Source of the DNA: CAYSSG01 sp964433635
GTDB taxonomy: Bacteria > Atribacterota > Phoenicimicrobiia > Phoenicimicrobiales > Stramentimicrobiaceae
Direction of reading: 5' to 3'
Length of the DNA stretch: 64,000 bases
NCBI GenBank assembly: GCA_964433635.1
Contig: CAYSSG010000002.1
Span: 1 to 64,000 of the forward strand
Shown here: one piece after another, positions 54,888 to 63,518 of the stretch
How the letters are laid out: each line of letters opens with the position of its first letter
How positions within the stretch are numbered: the first letter of the stretch is position 1
Position numbers and translations under genes: made by a program
The notes under the pieces: generated by a model
Told to the model about the DNA's origin: nothing
What the model saw: the letters and a program-made list of their open reading frames with translations, nothing else
Database searches by the model: none

Positions 54888-55853
54888 ATGAGTGAATGGA
54901 AATTGCCTCCTCAGGGAGGTCATATGGAGAAAGCGGACAAGATCTATTATCAGACCATGACCAAGAAGGATGTAGAAGAAAGACTCAAAAAAAATGATAT
55001 CCTATTGATACCCATGGGCTCAACGGAGAATCACGGAGATGCCCAGCCTTATGGCGAAGATACTTTTATTGTCACCCGTATGTGTGAACTGATTGCCCAG
55101 AGAACAGGGTGTACAGTCAGCGAGCCGATCTGGTTTGCTTCCCATCCTTTTTCCCATCTGGGACAGAAGGGCACGGTTCCCATACCCGATGATGTGAATG
55201 CTGCCTACACGAGAGCAGTTATAACCGGATTTTGGAATACCGGATTTCGCAAACAGATTATTATGAGCAGCCACGGGCAGGAATACATCATTCCCTCTGC
55301 CATTCAGGAATGGGGGAAAAGGTATCAGGTGCCGGCAGTCATTATCTTCCTGGATGTGCCCAAAATCATGGGAGTTGGCTTAATGGATAAAGCCCATGGA
55401 GGGGAGTTTGAAACCGTATTCCGGCACGGTGACGAGGCGGAAAATTCTATCTGCCTGGCCTTGTTCCCGGAATTCGTACAGATGGAAAATGCCGTGGATA
55501 CCAAGACCTGGGGATTCTTTCCGGAAGGACATATCGATAAGGGCGGAGATATTTACGGTTGTCCCATACCCGGTCAGAGCCATATCGGCGGAGGCGGGAT
55601 TGAATGTGTTGTTTATCCGGAGGGCGTATTAGGGAAACCGTCTCTGGCCAAAGCGGAAAAAGCCTTTAAAGCGATTACCACCTATCTGGATTATGTGGTA
55701 AAACTTCATAATGATATCCTGGAAAAGTTCCCTCCGGGAGTTCTGCCCGAGGCTAAATACATGACCCAGAGAGATAAAGAAGAAATTGATAAGCTACTTA
55801 AAGGACCTTCTGATGGAGGCAAGCATATCTATACCGTTGCCTGGCCATGCTGA
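54888..55853 (+). CDS. creatininase family protein, possible 3-dehydro-scyllo-inosose hydrolase (IolN-like)
   Basis: A 321-aa amidohydrolase-like enzyme of the creatininase family. Metal ligands are seen in GSTENHGDAQPYGEDTF (Glu, His, Asp) and the SSHGQE segment (His), with a later Glu in the FRHGDEAENS region. The N-terminus beginning WKLPPQGGHMEKADKIYYQ recalls the group named 3-dehydro-scyllo-inosose hydrolase, the ring-opening step of the Thermotoga-type inositol pathway. That name comes from memory of the family and is not proven here. Creatinine as substrate is unlikely. Confidence 0.75.
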   Translation: MSEWKLPPQGGHMEKADKIYYQTMTKKDVEERLKKNDILLIPMGSTENHGDAQPYGEDTFIVTRMCELIAQRTGCTVSEPIWFASHPFSHLGQKGTVPIPDDVNAAYTRAVITGFWNTGFRKQIIMSSHGQEYIIPSAIQEWGKRYQVPAVIIFLDVPKIMGVGLMDKAHGGEFETVFRHGDEAENSICLALFPEFVQMENAVDTKTWGFFPEGHIDKGGDIYGCPIPGQSHIGGGGIECVVYPEGVLGKPSLAKAEKAFKAITTYLDYVVKLHNDILEKFPPGVLPEAKYMTQRDKEEIDKLLKGPSDGGKHIYTVAWPC

Positions 55854-55997
55854 TTTAAAATATCAAATTTATCTTGTTGAGCTGGATCACGGAATAATGA
55901 CCTTAAAAAGAGATAAAAAAATGAAAGGAAGTGATTGATGTATCAAAATATTGTTCATGTACAGGAAAGTTAGTATATAATTAAGGAGGATAGTCGA

Positions 55998-56993
55998 ATG
56001 AAAAAACTGATAGTCTCAATGTTCATTATTTTGATGATGATGACGGTCTTGATGGCCGCAGGAGAGGCAAAAAACTTTGTATTGGATTATAACCAGCTTG
56101 AACCTGAAGAGCACCCGCAGGGAGTTACTTTAACAAAGTTTAAAGAAAAAATTGAAGAGCTTTCCGGAGGAACGATTAAAATAAATGCTTATTACAGCGG
56201 ATCATTGTTCACTCAGGAAGGTGAAGTGACTGCGTTGATGGCGGGTGATCTGGATATGTCAACCCTGGCATTCCAGGATATGGGTCCCTATCTCCCCGCA
56301 GCCAGTATGTTTGCAGCCCCATACATCTTTACCAGCTATGAACACATGGAAAAAGTCTTTTCGTTGGATTCAGAAGTTGCTAAAGACTTTTACAAGATGG
56401 TATCTGATGCCTGCGGGTATACACCCTTAGCAGCCATGACCCAGGGATCAAGATGCATCAATACGAAGTGGGAGCAACCGATCATGATCCCGGAGGATAT
56501 GAAAGGAATGATTCTGAGGATGCCCAATGCGCCTGACTGGATTCATGCTGGTACATCCCTTGGTGCCAGTGTTACCCCGATTGCCTATTCTGAAGTCTAT
56601 ACAGCCTTACAGACAGGCACGGTTGAGGCGCAGGATAATCCGTTACCCGGAACATATGCCATGAAGTTTTATGAAGTTACCAAGCAGATTTCTCTTACCA
56701 AGCATATTATTGATGTAAAATTACTGGTCATTAACAATGATGTCTGGAACGAGATGTCTGAAGTACAGCAGCTGGCTATGCGTGAAGCAGCGCATTATGC
56801 CTGTTCAGAAGGCAGCAAGACAACATACGCACAGGAAGAAGAACTCATCAAATTCATGGAAGATTATGGAATGATGATCACCTATCCGGATGTAGAGGCA
56901 TTCCAGAAATATTCTTATGATTACTATGTTGAAAATGGTCTCACCGAAAGCTGGGATATGGATCTCTACAATCGTGTTCAGGCTATGAAGTAG
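55998..56993 (+). CDS. dctP: TRAP transporter substrate-binding protein (DctP family)
   Basis: A 331-aa periplasmic solute receptor with a signal peptide (residues ~1-24). The hinge and ligand arginine region appears as GMILRMPNAPDW, preceded by GSRCINTK, and QTGTVEAQDNPLPG is the conserved DctP motif. The binding-site asparagine is in the latter. Substrates of DctP proteins are mostly carboxylates or sugar acids, occasionally polyols. AAGGAGG precedes the ATG. A hairpin separates it from the two membrane genes. Confidence 0.92.
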   Translation: MKKLIVSMFIILMMMTVLMAAGEAKNFVLDYNQLEPEEHPQGVTLTKFKEKIEELSGGTIKINAYYSGSLFTQEGEVTALMAGDLDMSTLAFQDMGPYLPAASMFAAPYIFTSYEHMEKVFSLDSEVAKDFYKMVSDACGYTPLAAMTQGSRCINTKWEQPIMIPEDMKGMILRMPNAPDWIHAGTSLGASVTPIAYSEVYTALQTGTVEAQDNPLPGTYAMKFYEVTKQISLTKHIIDVKLLVINNDVWNEMSEVQQLAMREAAHYACSEGSKTTYAQEEELIKFMEDYGMMITYPDVEAFQKYSYDYYVENGLTESWDMDLYNRVQAMK

Positions 56994-57015
56994 CCATATA
57001 AAGTTGATTTCTAAT

Positions 57016-57044
57016 AGACAGGCGCTTCTTAAAAGCGCCTGTCT
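57016..57044 (+). terminator. hairpin between dctP and dctQ
   Basis: AGACAGGCGCTT (57016-57027) pairs perfectly over 12 bp with AAGCGCCTGTCT (57033-57044) around a 5-nt loop. It has no T run. It may stabilise the dctP mRNA 3' end or attenuate transcription, giving more binding protein than permease. Confidence 0.65.
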
Positions 57045-57082
57045 GAGATGAGGTCAGTACTGTTGAAGAGGGGGGATGGTTG

Positions 57083-57610
57083 ATGAGGCTACTGAGGAAA
57101 GCCGTTCGTTGGGTCATAGATCTTTTTGAGGTACACTTACCTATCGCTGTATTTGTTATGTTGTTTATTGTTTTTCTAATTAATGTTTTCTTTCGGTATG
57201 TTATAAGGAATCCTCAGAACTGGACCTTTGAGTTTTCTGTTAATTCATTTGTCATCGTGGGACTTTTAGGAGCCTGCACTGCCTTTCGAAGGGAAGATCA
57301 TGTGGTTTTTGATTTATTGTACTCCAGGATAAGTGAAAAAAGTAAAAATATCTTTCGTATCATCTCCTATGTTCTTATTATTATTTTTTTCTCAATGGCT
57401 ATTCCGGGATCTATCAGGTATCTGATTAAGCTTCCGGCGGTCACATCAATTATGAAAATACCCCTTAAAATTATTTTTTCATCATTTCCGATTCTCCTGA
57501 TTTCTACTGTCTTTCGATCGGTGTACAGACTGGTCCTGGATATTAAATCGTTTAAGAACAAGACATATGTCCAGCTTTATAATACCGGTGAAGAGGAGAC
57601 GACAATATGA
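57083..57610 (+). CDS. dctQ: TRAP transporter small permease (DctQ family)
   Basis: A 175-aa four-helix membrane protein. The DctQ features are the NVFFRYVIRNPQNWTFEFS motif after the first helix and the TAFRREDHVVFDLLY segment. ATG 57083 follows GAGGGGGGA; a TTG lies one codon earlier. It overlaps dctM by 4 nt. Confidence 0.9.
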   Translation: MRLLRKAVRWVIDLFEVHLPIAVFVMLFIVFLINVFFRYVIRNPQNWTFEFSVNSFVIVGLLGACTAFRREDHVVFDLLYSRISEKSKNIFRIISYVLIIIFFSMAIPGSIRYLIKLPAVTSIMKIPLKIIFSSFPILLISTVFRSVYRLVLDIKSFKNKTYVQLYNTGEEETTI

Positions 57611-58890
57611 GCTGGTATCTTTTAATACCTTTTGGTTTTTTAATCATTGCTTTTATCATTCGCATGCCTATCGGTTTGGGTATGTTTGTGGGGTCAATCG
57701 CATATTATCTGGCTAAGGGAATCAGTATCGGTTCATTTGTTAATACGGTGTGCTACGGATTGACGAATTCATATATTCTGATTGCCATCCCGCTGTTTGT
57801 ATTTACTGCCAATGTAATGAATGCCAGTGAGGTAACCGATAAGATATTTGATTTTGCCAGATCAGTTATAGGGCGTAAACATGGTGCAACCGGTTATGTG
57901 AATATACTGGCCTCCCTGATTTTTGCCGGGATGACCGGAAGTGCAGTGGCAGATGCATCCGGACTGGGAACGCTGGAGATTGCCCAGATGAAAAAGGAAG
58001 GGTATGATATGCCTTTTTCCTGTGCCATAACAGCTTCTACTGCAGTTATCGGGCCTATCTTTCCACCCTCTATTCCCTTTGTTATCTACGCTATGCTTTC
58101 CGGTGCTTCAGTAGGCAAGCTGTTTATGGGTGGTATGATTCCGGCTATTATTCTTTGTATCGTTATGGGAATCTATGTGTACTTTATTTCCAAGAAGCGT
58201 AATTATCCGATTGGAGCCAAAGTTACTTTCAGACATTTTTTAAGCAGCACATTGCAGGCTATACCCGCACTGATGACTCCGGTTGTTCTTTTGATGGGGA
58301 TCTATACGGGTATTATGACTCCAACAGAAGCCGGCGCAGTTGCTGCTGCCTATACATTGGTCATTGCTTTTTTTGTTTACCGGACCCTTGGTTTGAAGGA
58401 TCTTGGTAAGATATTACTGGACACGATACGAACGACGGGAACTATTTTTCTGGTCATAGCGGGTGCATTCGGATTTTCGTTTATTGTTACAGCCGAGCAG
58501 GTTTCAAGGACCGTAGTACAGGTAATGAGTAGTGTTGTAAGCAGTCCCATGGTTTTTCTGTTTACAGTGAACATCTTATTCCTTATCCTTGGTGCCTTGG
58601 TGGATGTGAATGTTTCCGAACTGGTATTTATCCCGATTATCTTACCGCTGGTGAAGCACTTTAATATCGATCTGGTTCATTTTGGTGTCATGATCTGTCT
58701 GAATATGATGATTGGCCTTCTAACGCCTCCGTTTGGTATGTTGTTGTTTATTACAGCCGGCATAGGTAAGGTATCCATGAGGGACCTGATACGAGAAACG
58801 ATGCCGCTTATTGCAGTATTGCTTGTGGCACTGGCAATTATTACTTATATCCCCCAAACAGTATTACTCCTGACAAATTTGGTGAGATAG
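57607..58890 (+). CDS. dctM: TRAP transporter large permease (DctM family)
   Basis: A 427-aa membrane protein with about twelve helices that forms the sodium-coupled transport channel. Signatures include IPLFVFTANVMNASEVTDKIF, FAGMTGSAVADASGLGTLEI, GPIFPPSIPFVIYAML and LLTPPFGMLLFI. It begins in an ATGA overlap with dctQ. This completes a DctPQM system encoded with the catabolic enzymes, so it probably imports their substrate. Confidence 0.93.
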   Translation: MSWYLLIPFGFLIIAFIIRMPIGLGMFVGSIAYYLAKGISIGSFVNTVCYGLTNSYILIAIPLFVFTANVMNASEVTDKIFDFARSVIGRKHGATGYVNILASLIFAGMTGSAVADASGLGTLEIAQMKKEGYDMPFSCAITASTAVIGPIFPPSIPFVIYAMLSGASVGKLFMGGMIPAIILCIVMGIYVYFISKKRNYPIGAKVTFRHFLSSTLQAIPALMTPVVLLMGIYTGIMTPTEAGAVAAAYTLVIAFFVYRTLGLKDLGKILLDTIRTTGTIFLVIAGAFGFSFIVTAEQVSRTVVQVMSSVVSSPMVFLFTVNILFLILGALVDVNVSELVFIPIILPLVKHFNIDLVHFGVMICLNMMIGLLTPPFGMLLFITAGIGKVSMRDLIRETMPLIAVLLVALAIITYIPQTVLLLTNLVR

Positions 58891-59046
58891 CACAAGACAT
58901 ACTTCGTTAACCTTATAAAAAAAGATCACTGAAAAAGGTGTTCTTTACTTGATTTTATTTTTATGTAAGCATTGGTATATCGTTGCTTTTTTTACAATGC
59001 TGATATTATCTGATTGAAAACATGAGAGTTTACCAGTTTTAAGAAT

Positions 59047-60246
59047 ATGGAAAAAGTTGAGGTGATAGCAGGGATGGGCTTAGGGGAAGATAAAAATTTA
59101 GATGAATTACTGTGTTTTATTGAAGAGCATATTAACCTTGAACATCTGCAGGAAGTGGAGACATTGCACCTGAAGGTTAACCAATTTGAACCGGTTCCTT
59201 TTTTACCCCTTTCCATATTGCCTGAGGGAGGTGATTTTTTTCACTACGACGAAGCAAGCAATCTATATCCCTACCAGGAGGCTTTTCGTGATCCGGCAAA
59301 AATGATGTATAACGAACTGAAAAAAACTGTTTTTACCGGTAGTGTTTATAGCAGTATTCAGATCAAGGATTATTTTCCCCTGCAGATTAGAAGCAATCAC
59401 GGAATAGGCATTCTTGCCTCCATGTTCGGTATGGAGACCAGAATTCTGAATGACATGCTACCCTTTGTCATACCCATTCAGGACAAAGATGAACTGGAAA
59501 GAATTATTAAGCGCGGGATCCCTGATTTTAAAGCAGGTTTGGGGCAAAAAGTCTATGATACCCACCAGTTTTATCATGAAAAATTAAAACAATATCCTAA
59601 ATGTGCCCGGGGAATCAAAATTACCCATCCTGATATGCAGGGACCTTTTGATATTGCCCATCAAATCATAGGGTCAGAAATATTTCTCATGTTATTCGAT
59701 CAGAGGGATTTGATTCATGAATTGTTAGACTTGATTACCCAAACCTATATTCAATACCGGAAATTTATGGACAATCATTATCACTTGAATGATAAAGCAG
59801 GTCAAGAGATGATTTATATTCACGGAGATATCTGCTTTGGCAAAGTTGTCATCAAAGATGATACCCCCCAGATTTCTTTATCCCCGATGATGTATGAGGA
59901 ATTCAGCTGGCGTTATAACCAAAAAATATTTGATGAGTTTAAAGGAACCTATCACTGTTGCGGTAGAATCAATGACCATATCTACCCTCTTCTGGATCAG
60001 AATAAAAATATCAAAGGAATCAATTATGGTAATCCAGAAGACCATGATATCATCGATATCTATCAAAAAAATAAAGATGAAAAAAGAGCCATTTATACCT
60101 GGGGATGGAATCAGAACTTTTCTTTTCTGAAAACATTGCTGGAGGATAAAGCGATCAATACGGGAATCACCCTGGCCTGCCAGGCAAAGGATATCGGGGA
60201 TGGCAAACGAATTTTAGATGAATACCTGAAGTTCTATCGATTATAG
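59047..60246 (+). CDS. uroporphyrinogen decarboxylase (URO-D) family protein, likely methyltransferase-like
   Basis: A 399-aa protein of the URO-D superfamily by its C-terminal barrel pattern: HGDICFGKVVIKDDTPQISL, then FDEFKGTYHCCGRINDHIYPLL, then YTWGWNQNFSF. The YHCCG segment resembles the zinc-binding His-x-Cys of MtaA-type corrinoid:CoM methyltransferases. Haem synthesis genes are absent around it. It follows the TRAP operon by 156 bp on the same strand. No corrinoid protein or methyltransferase partner is in the window. The start at 59047 lacks a clear ribosome site. Confidence 0.68.
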   Translation: MEKVEVIAGMGLGEDKNLDELLCFIEEHINLEHLQEVETLHLKVNQFEPVPFLPLSILPEGGDFFHYDEASNLYPYQEAFRDPAKMMYNELKKTVFTGSVYSSIQIKDYFPLQIRSNHGIGILASMFGMETRILNDMLPFVIPIQDKDELERIIKRGIPDFKAGLGQKVYDTHQFYHEKLKQYPKCARGIKITHPDMQGPFDIAHQIIGSEIFLMLFDQRDLIHELLDLITQTYIQYRKFMDNHYHLNDKAGQEMIYIHGDICFGKVVIKDDTPQISLSPMMYEEFSWRYNQKIFDEFKGTYHCCGRINDHIYPLLDQNKNIKGINYGNPEDHDIIDIYQKNKDEKRAIYTWGWNQNFSFLKTLLEDKAINTGITLACQAKDIGDGKRILDEYLKFYRL

Positions 60247-60476
60247 ATCAAGAGCTTATGATTTCACTCGCTGTAAATAGAGAGAGATTTCATTTAGCTC
60301 GAGGTTTGGATACAGTAAGGAAGGCAGAATAACAGATATGTCATTTTGAATCTAACGAAACATCACACTGGTCAGGCTTCACCTGATTAATCATTTTATA
60401 GCTTATTTTAAAATGGGTTTTGCTATGTGATCCGTTAGAAAGATCTGCAACAATTGTTCAAACTTATTTGAATTAT

Positions 60477-60511
60477 CTTAGGACATGGTTTGTTATATTC
60501 CATGGTCTAAG
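60477..60511. promoter_or_regulatory. inverted repeat abutting the -24 box (possible operator)
   Basis: CTTAGGACATGG (60477-60488) and CCATGGTCTAAG (60500-60511) are inverted around 11 nt, with two mismatched positions in each arm. It touches the -24 element, a position better suited to a repressor or unusual activator than to a distant enhancer. Confidence 0.5.
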
Positions 60512-60527
60512 TGGCATGATTATTGCC
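60512..60527 (+). promoter_or_regulatory. sigma54-type (-24/-12) promoter
   Basis: TGGCATGATTATTGCC fits the consensus TGGCACG-N4-TTGCW, with the GG and GC elements at the exact spacing and two mismatches (the C to T in the -24 box and the last W). It is 79 nt upstream of the ADH start. The requirement for RpoN and an enhancer-binding protein is family knowledge; neither gene is in the window. Confidence 0.6.
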
Positions 60528-60605
60528 TGCTTGATTAAATAGGATAAAGAATATTGAGACAGTTATTAGTAGTAAAGATGATTTTATAAAGGAGAGGTAA
60601 AGGAT

Positions 60606-61637
60606 ATGAAAGCATTAGTCAAACATGGTGAGGCAGCAGGAGCCTATGAGTTAAGGGAGATTCAAGTTCCCATGCCCGGAGAAAATGAAGTTCTGATTCA
60701 GATGAAGGCAACAGCTGTCTGTGGTACCGATATTCAACTTCTGGATGGGGAGTATATCGGGAGAAAACCTGTTCCCATTCCCATCATTCCCGGTCATGAA
60801 GGTACGGGAATCATTTTTGATATTGGTAAAGGAGTCAAATCCTTTAAAATAGGAGATCGGGTTGTCTTTGAACCCTTAAGGGGTTGCGGACATTGTCTGG
60901 ATTGTAAATTAGGAAACAAGAATATGTGTCGTGACTGGGAACATTTAGGACTGACCTGTGATGGAACTTTTGCTGAATATATTGTCGTTGCACAAGATGT
61001 TGTTCACTTGCTGCCCGACAATGTTTCTTTTCAGAATGCCTCCTGTTTAGAACCCATCGGGCTGACAGTTCGTTCGTTAGAGCACCTGAATCCTGTACTG
61101 GGAGAAAGAGCAGTGATTATCGGACCGGGGAAAATCGGGCTATTCCATCTGCAGGCGTTAAAGGCATCAGGAGTCACGGAAATTTTTATTATCGGCCTTG
61201 AACAGGATCAGAAGAGATTTAAAATTGCTGAACAATTAGGTGCCAGCATGATTATCAATGGGAGCAAAGAAGATCCCGTAAAAAGGGTGATGGATTTAAC
61301 CAGCGGTAGAGGCGTTGATCTGGTCGTTGAAACTGCTCATTCTCCCAGATGTTTTTCCATGGCTATTGATTTAGCCGGCCCAAAGGCAAGAGTTTCAACT
61401 TTCGGGCTCTATCCGGAAGCCACAGTTGCACCTTTAAGTATCATCAGAAAGGGATTAACTATTTGTGGGGATGTGGCACTTTTAACCAGACATTTTTTAA
61501 GAGCCATCCGTTGGGTGGAAGTTGGTAAGGTCCTGGCTGAACCTGTGATTACCAGGAGTTTTTCACTGGAGAAGTTTGATGAAGCTGTCAGAGTCTTTAA
61601 GGAAGGCAGTGAGGGTGCCATCATTTTTGAAAATTAG
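60606..61637 (+). CDS. zinc-binding alcohol dehydrogenase (MDR family), possible scyllo-inosose dehydrogenase (IolM-like)
   Basis: A 343-aa medium-chain dehydrogenase. The catalytic zinc site is ATAVCGTDIQ, PGHEGTG and the LEPIGL glutamate. The structural zinc site is CGHCLDCKLGNKNMC, C-x2-C-x2-C-x7-C. The Rossmann loop is IGPGKIG. It resembles sorbitol, threonine and inosose dehydrogenases; linkage to a Gfo/Idh/MocA gene and the IolN-like hydrolase suggests cyclitol or polyol oxidation. It is first in a two-gene unit under a sigma54-like promoter. Confidence 0.88.
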   Translation: MKALVKHGEAAGAYELREIQVPMPGENEVLIQMKATAVCGTDIQLLDGEYIGRKPVPIPIIPGHEGTGIIFDIGKGVKSFKIGDRVVFEPLRGCGHCLDCKLGNKNMCRDWEHLGLTCDGTFAEYIVVAQDVVHLLPDNVSFQNASCLEPIGLTVRSLEHLNPVLGERAVIIGPGKIGLFHLQALKASGVTEIFIIGLEQDQKRFKIAEQLGASMIINGSKEDPVKRVMDLTSGRGVDLVVETAHSPRCFSMAIDLAGPKARVSTFGLYPEATVAPLSIIRKGLTICGDVALLTRHFLRAIRWVEVGKVLAEPVITRSFSLEKFDEAVRVFKEGSEGAIIFEN

Positions 61638-61648
61638 AGGAGGTTTCT

Positions 61649-62734
61649 ATGTCCAATCCCAGATTAGCTATATTGGGACTTTCACATGGTTATAAATTTG
61701 TCAAGCGGTTAATGAATTGCAATTTTGCCAAACTGGTAGCAGTGGCAGATTTAAGTATTGAAACAGCTTTAAAATCATACAGTGTAGATGACTCTGAAAT
61801 AAGTGAGAAAGCAAAATTAATGAATTCTGATGTCAAAATCTTTCGTGATTATAAAGATCTGTTAAAGGAGATGTCCGGGAAAGTGGATGGTGTGATTGCT
61901 GCCTTACCGAATGACCTCCATGTGGAAGTCACAGCAGAAACTGCCAGACACGGGATTCCCTTATTACTGGAAAAACCCATTGCTTCGACCATCTCTGAGG
62001 GAGAAAAAATCGTTGAAATTGTAAAACAATCCCGTAACAAGTTCTTAGTCGGACATCATCGACGGTTTTCAAAGCTGGTAAACCGGGCTAGAGATGCCGT
62101 GCAAGAAGGTGAATTAGGAGAAATGATTGGTGCCAATGTTCTCTGGGTTGGGAAAAAACCGGATGAGTATTTTGATCGTTCCTGGAGAATTGATACAATA
62201 TACGGTGGCCCCCTGTTGATTAATACCATTCATGATGTGGATGATCTGCGTTATATTATTGGTGAGGTTGAGCAGGTTCAGGCATATACCACCAATCAAT
62301 TCAGAGGAAATAAGGTGGAAGATGCAGGAGCCATCAATATTCAGTTCAAAAACGGAGCCCTGGCTACTATCTTTCTAACAGACAATTGTCCTTCCCCCTG
62401 GTTTTATGAGGCCTGTACCCAGGAATATTCTTTTTTCCAACCCAGCTATTTTGATTGTTATTACTTTTTTGGTAAAAAAGCCAGCCTCACTTTCCCTTCT
62501 CTGAACCTGTTCTCTTATGAAAAAGAATTCGGGGAAGGATGGCACAGACCATTAAAAAGACAGAATCTTTTAGTGAATCGCTTTGATGTTCTGGAGGAAG
62601 AGTTAAAGCATTTTTGTGATTTGATAAGCGGAAAGGTAGAATCCAAAATGACCGCTCAGGATGCTACTGACACGCTGCGGGTCATCGATGCCATCAAAAG
62701 ATCGGCTCAAAGCGGAAAGAGTATCAGCTTATAG
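61649..62734 (+). CDS. Gfo/Idh/MocA family oxidoreductase
   Basis: A 361-aa dehydrogenase of the glucose-fructose oxidoreductase / inositol dehydrogenase family. The cofactor loop is degenerate (ILGLSHGYKF instead of GxGxxG), while ALPNDLHVEVTAE and LLEKPIA (Lys of the EKP motif) are intact. In the usual catalytic D/H region the protein has INTIHDVDDLRYI with both residues. A substrate like inositol, a sugar or a sugar derivative is expected. It lies 11 bp after the zinc dehydrogenase, with GGAGG as ribosome site. Confidence 0.87.
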   Translation: MSNPRLAILGLSHGYKFVKRLMNCNFAKLVAVADLSIETALKSYSVDDSEISEKAKLMNSDVKIFRDYKDLLKEMSGKVDGVIAALPNDLHVEVTAETARHGIPLLLEKPIASTISEGEKIVEIVKQSRNKFLVGHHRRFSKLVNRARDAVQEGELGEMIGANVLWVGKKPDEYFDRSWRIDTIYGGPLLINTIHDVDDLRYIIGEVEQVQAYTTNQFRGNKVEDAGAINIQFKNGALATIFLTDNCPSPWFYEACTQEYSFFQPSYFDCYYFFGKKASLTFPSLNLFSYEKEFGEGWHRPLKRQNLLVNRFDVLEEELKHFCDLISGKVESKMTAQDATDTLRVIDAIKRSAQSGKSISL

Positions 62735-63029
62735 TCAATGTACGCTGAATCATTTTCAGATATGAAAATGAAATTTGTATCAGCATAGACAAGAATATAT
62801 GGTATTTTTTATTTTAATAAAATCTTGAGGTATCAGATCAGATACTAAGCTAAGGAAAAAAAGCCAGGAAATGGATAATGTTCAATATGGTTATTTCTAT
62901 TATAGGGGTGATCTTTGTGCCTTAGTACCTTAACAGATACATCTATTAGCTATTAGAAGATATCATAGGAATATATATTCATTACCTATGGTATCTTTAT
63001 ATCCTGGAAGATTAATTGGTAAATGAATA
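62735..63029. other. intergenic stretch with hairpins
   Basis: Two hairpins are seen: CATTTTCA/TGAAAATG (62751-62758 with 62763-62770) and GATATCATAGG/CCTATGGTATC (62959-62969 with 62985-62995, one G-T pair) followed by TTTATAT. The second may end a transcript. No coding frame is seen. Confidence 0.4.
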
Positions 63030-63375
63030 AAGATCCAGCATGCTCTGATTTCCCATCAGGTTGTTCAGATGGAAGAGATTGAGAAGATTTATTCCCATCC
63101 TCAGGCTTTGGCTCAATGCGAGGACTGCCTGTAAATAATTTTCCCAATACCTGCATTATGCCGGTATCTGACACTGCCGGCAGTATCATACAGATAAAGG
63201 AACCAAAGAAATGAAAGCTGCGGGGATCGCCAGTCAAAGAGCAGCGGCCTATCATGGAATGAATACGATAGATAGCGGTATTGAGGATAATCCTGCCAAC
63301 GAAACACGCTTGCTGGTGTTCAGTCCCGAAGAAATTCATTATTTTTTTTCTACACCTCTTATCCTGAATGGATAA
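63030..63375 (+). pseudogene. pheA: decayed prephenate dehydratase fragment
   Basis: Three plus-strand frames in order give pieces of the C-terminal half of prephenate dehydratase. From 63039: HALISH, then IEKIYSHPQALAQCEDCL. Near 63132: NNFPNTCIMPVSDTAGS. From 63208: MKAAGIASQRAAAYHG, then GIEDNPANETRLLVFSPEE up to the TAA at 63373. These match the SHPQALAQC, STAEAA, AAIAS and DNxxNxTRFLV motifs of PheA in the right order and spacing. At least two frameshifts or stops break it and the 5' half is missing, so it is non-functional. Confidence 0.78.
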
Positions 63376-63518
63376 TATGAAACATAGATTTTTTAGAATA
63401 AATGTTGTATGATAGAAAACATCATCATTACCGGACTGTAATCTTTACAGAAGATGATCTTAGATGGGTATGGGCAATCAGATTAATGTTGTTGAGTATA
63501 CAGGGGGCTATAGGATTA

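Larger units (their letters stand above)
60247..60605. other. 359-bp regulatory region upstream of the ADH/Gfo unit
   Basis: No coding frame is supported. The stretch holds an imperfect inverted repeat at 60477-60511 directly next to a sigma54-like -24/-12 promoter at 60512-60527, and a strong AAAGGAGAGG ribosome site near 60590. Confidence 0.55.
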
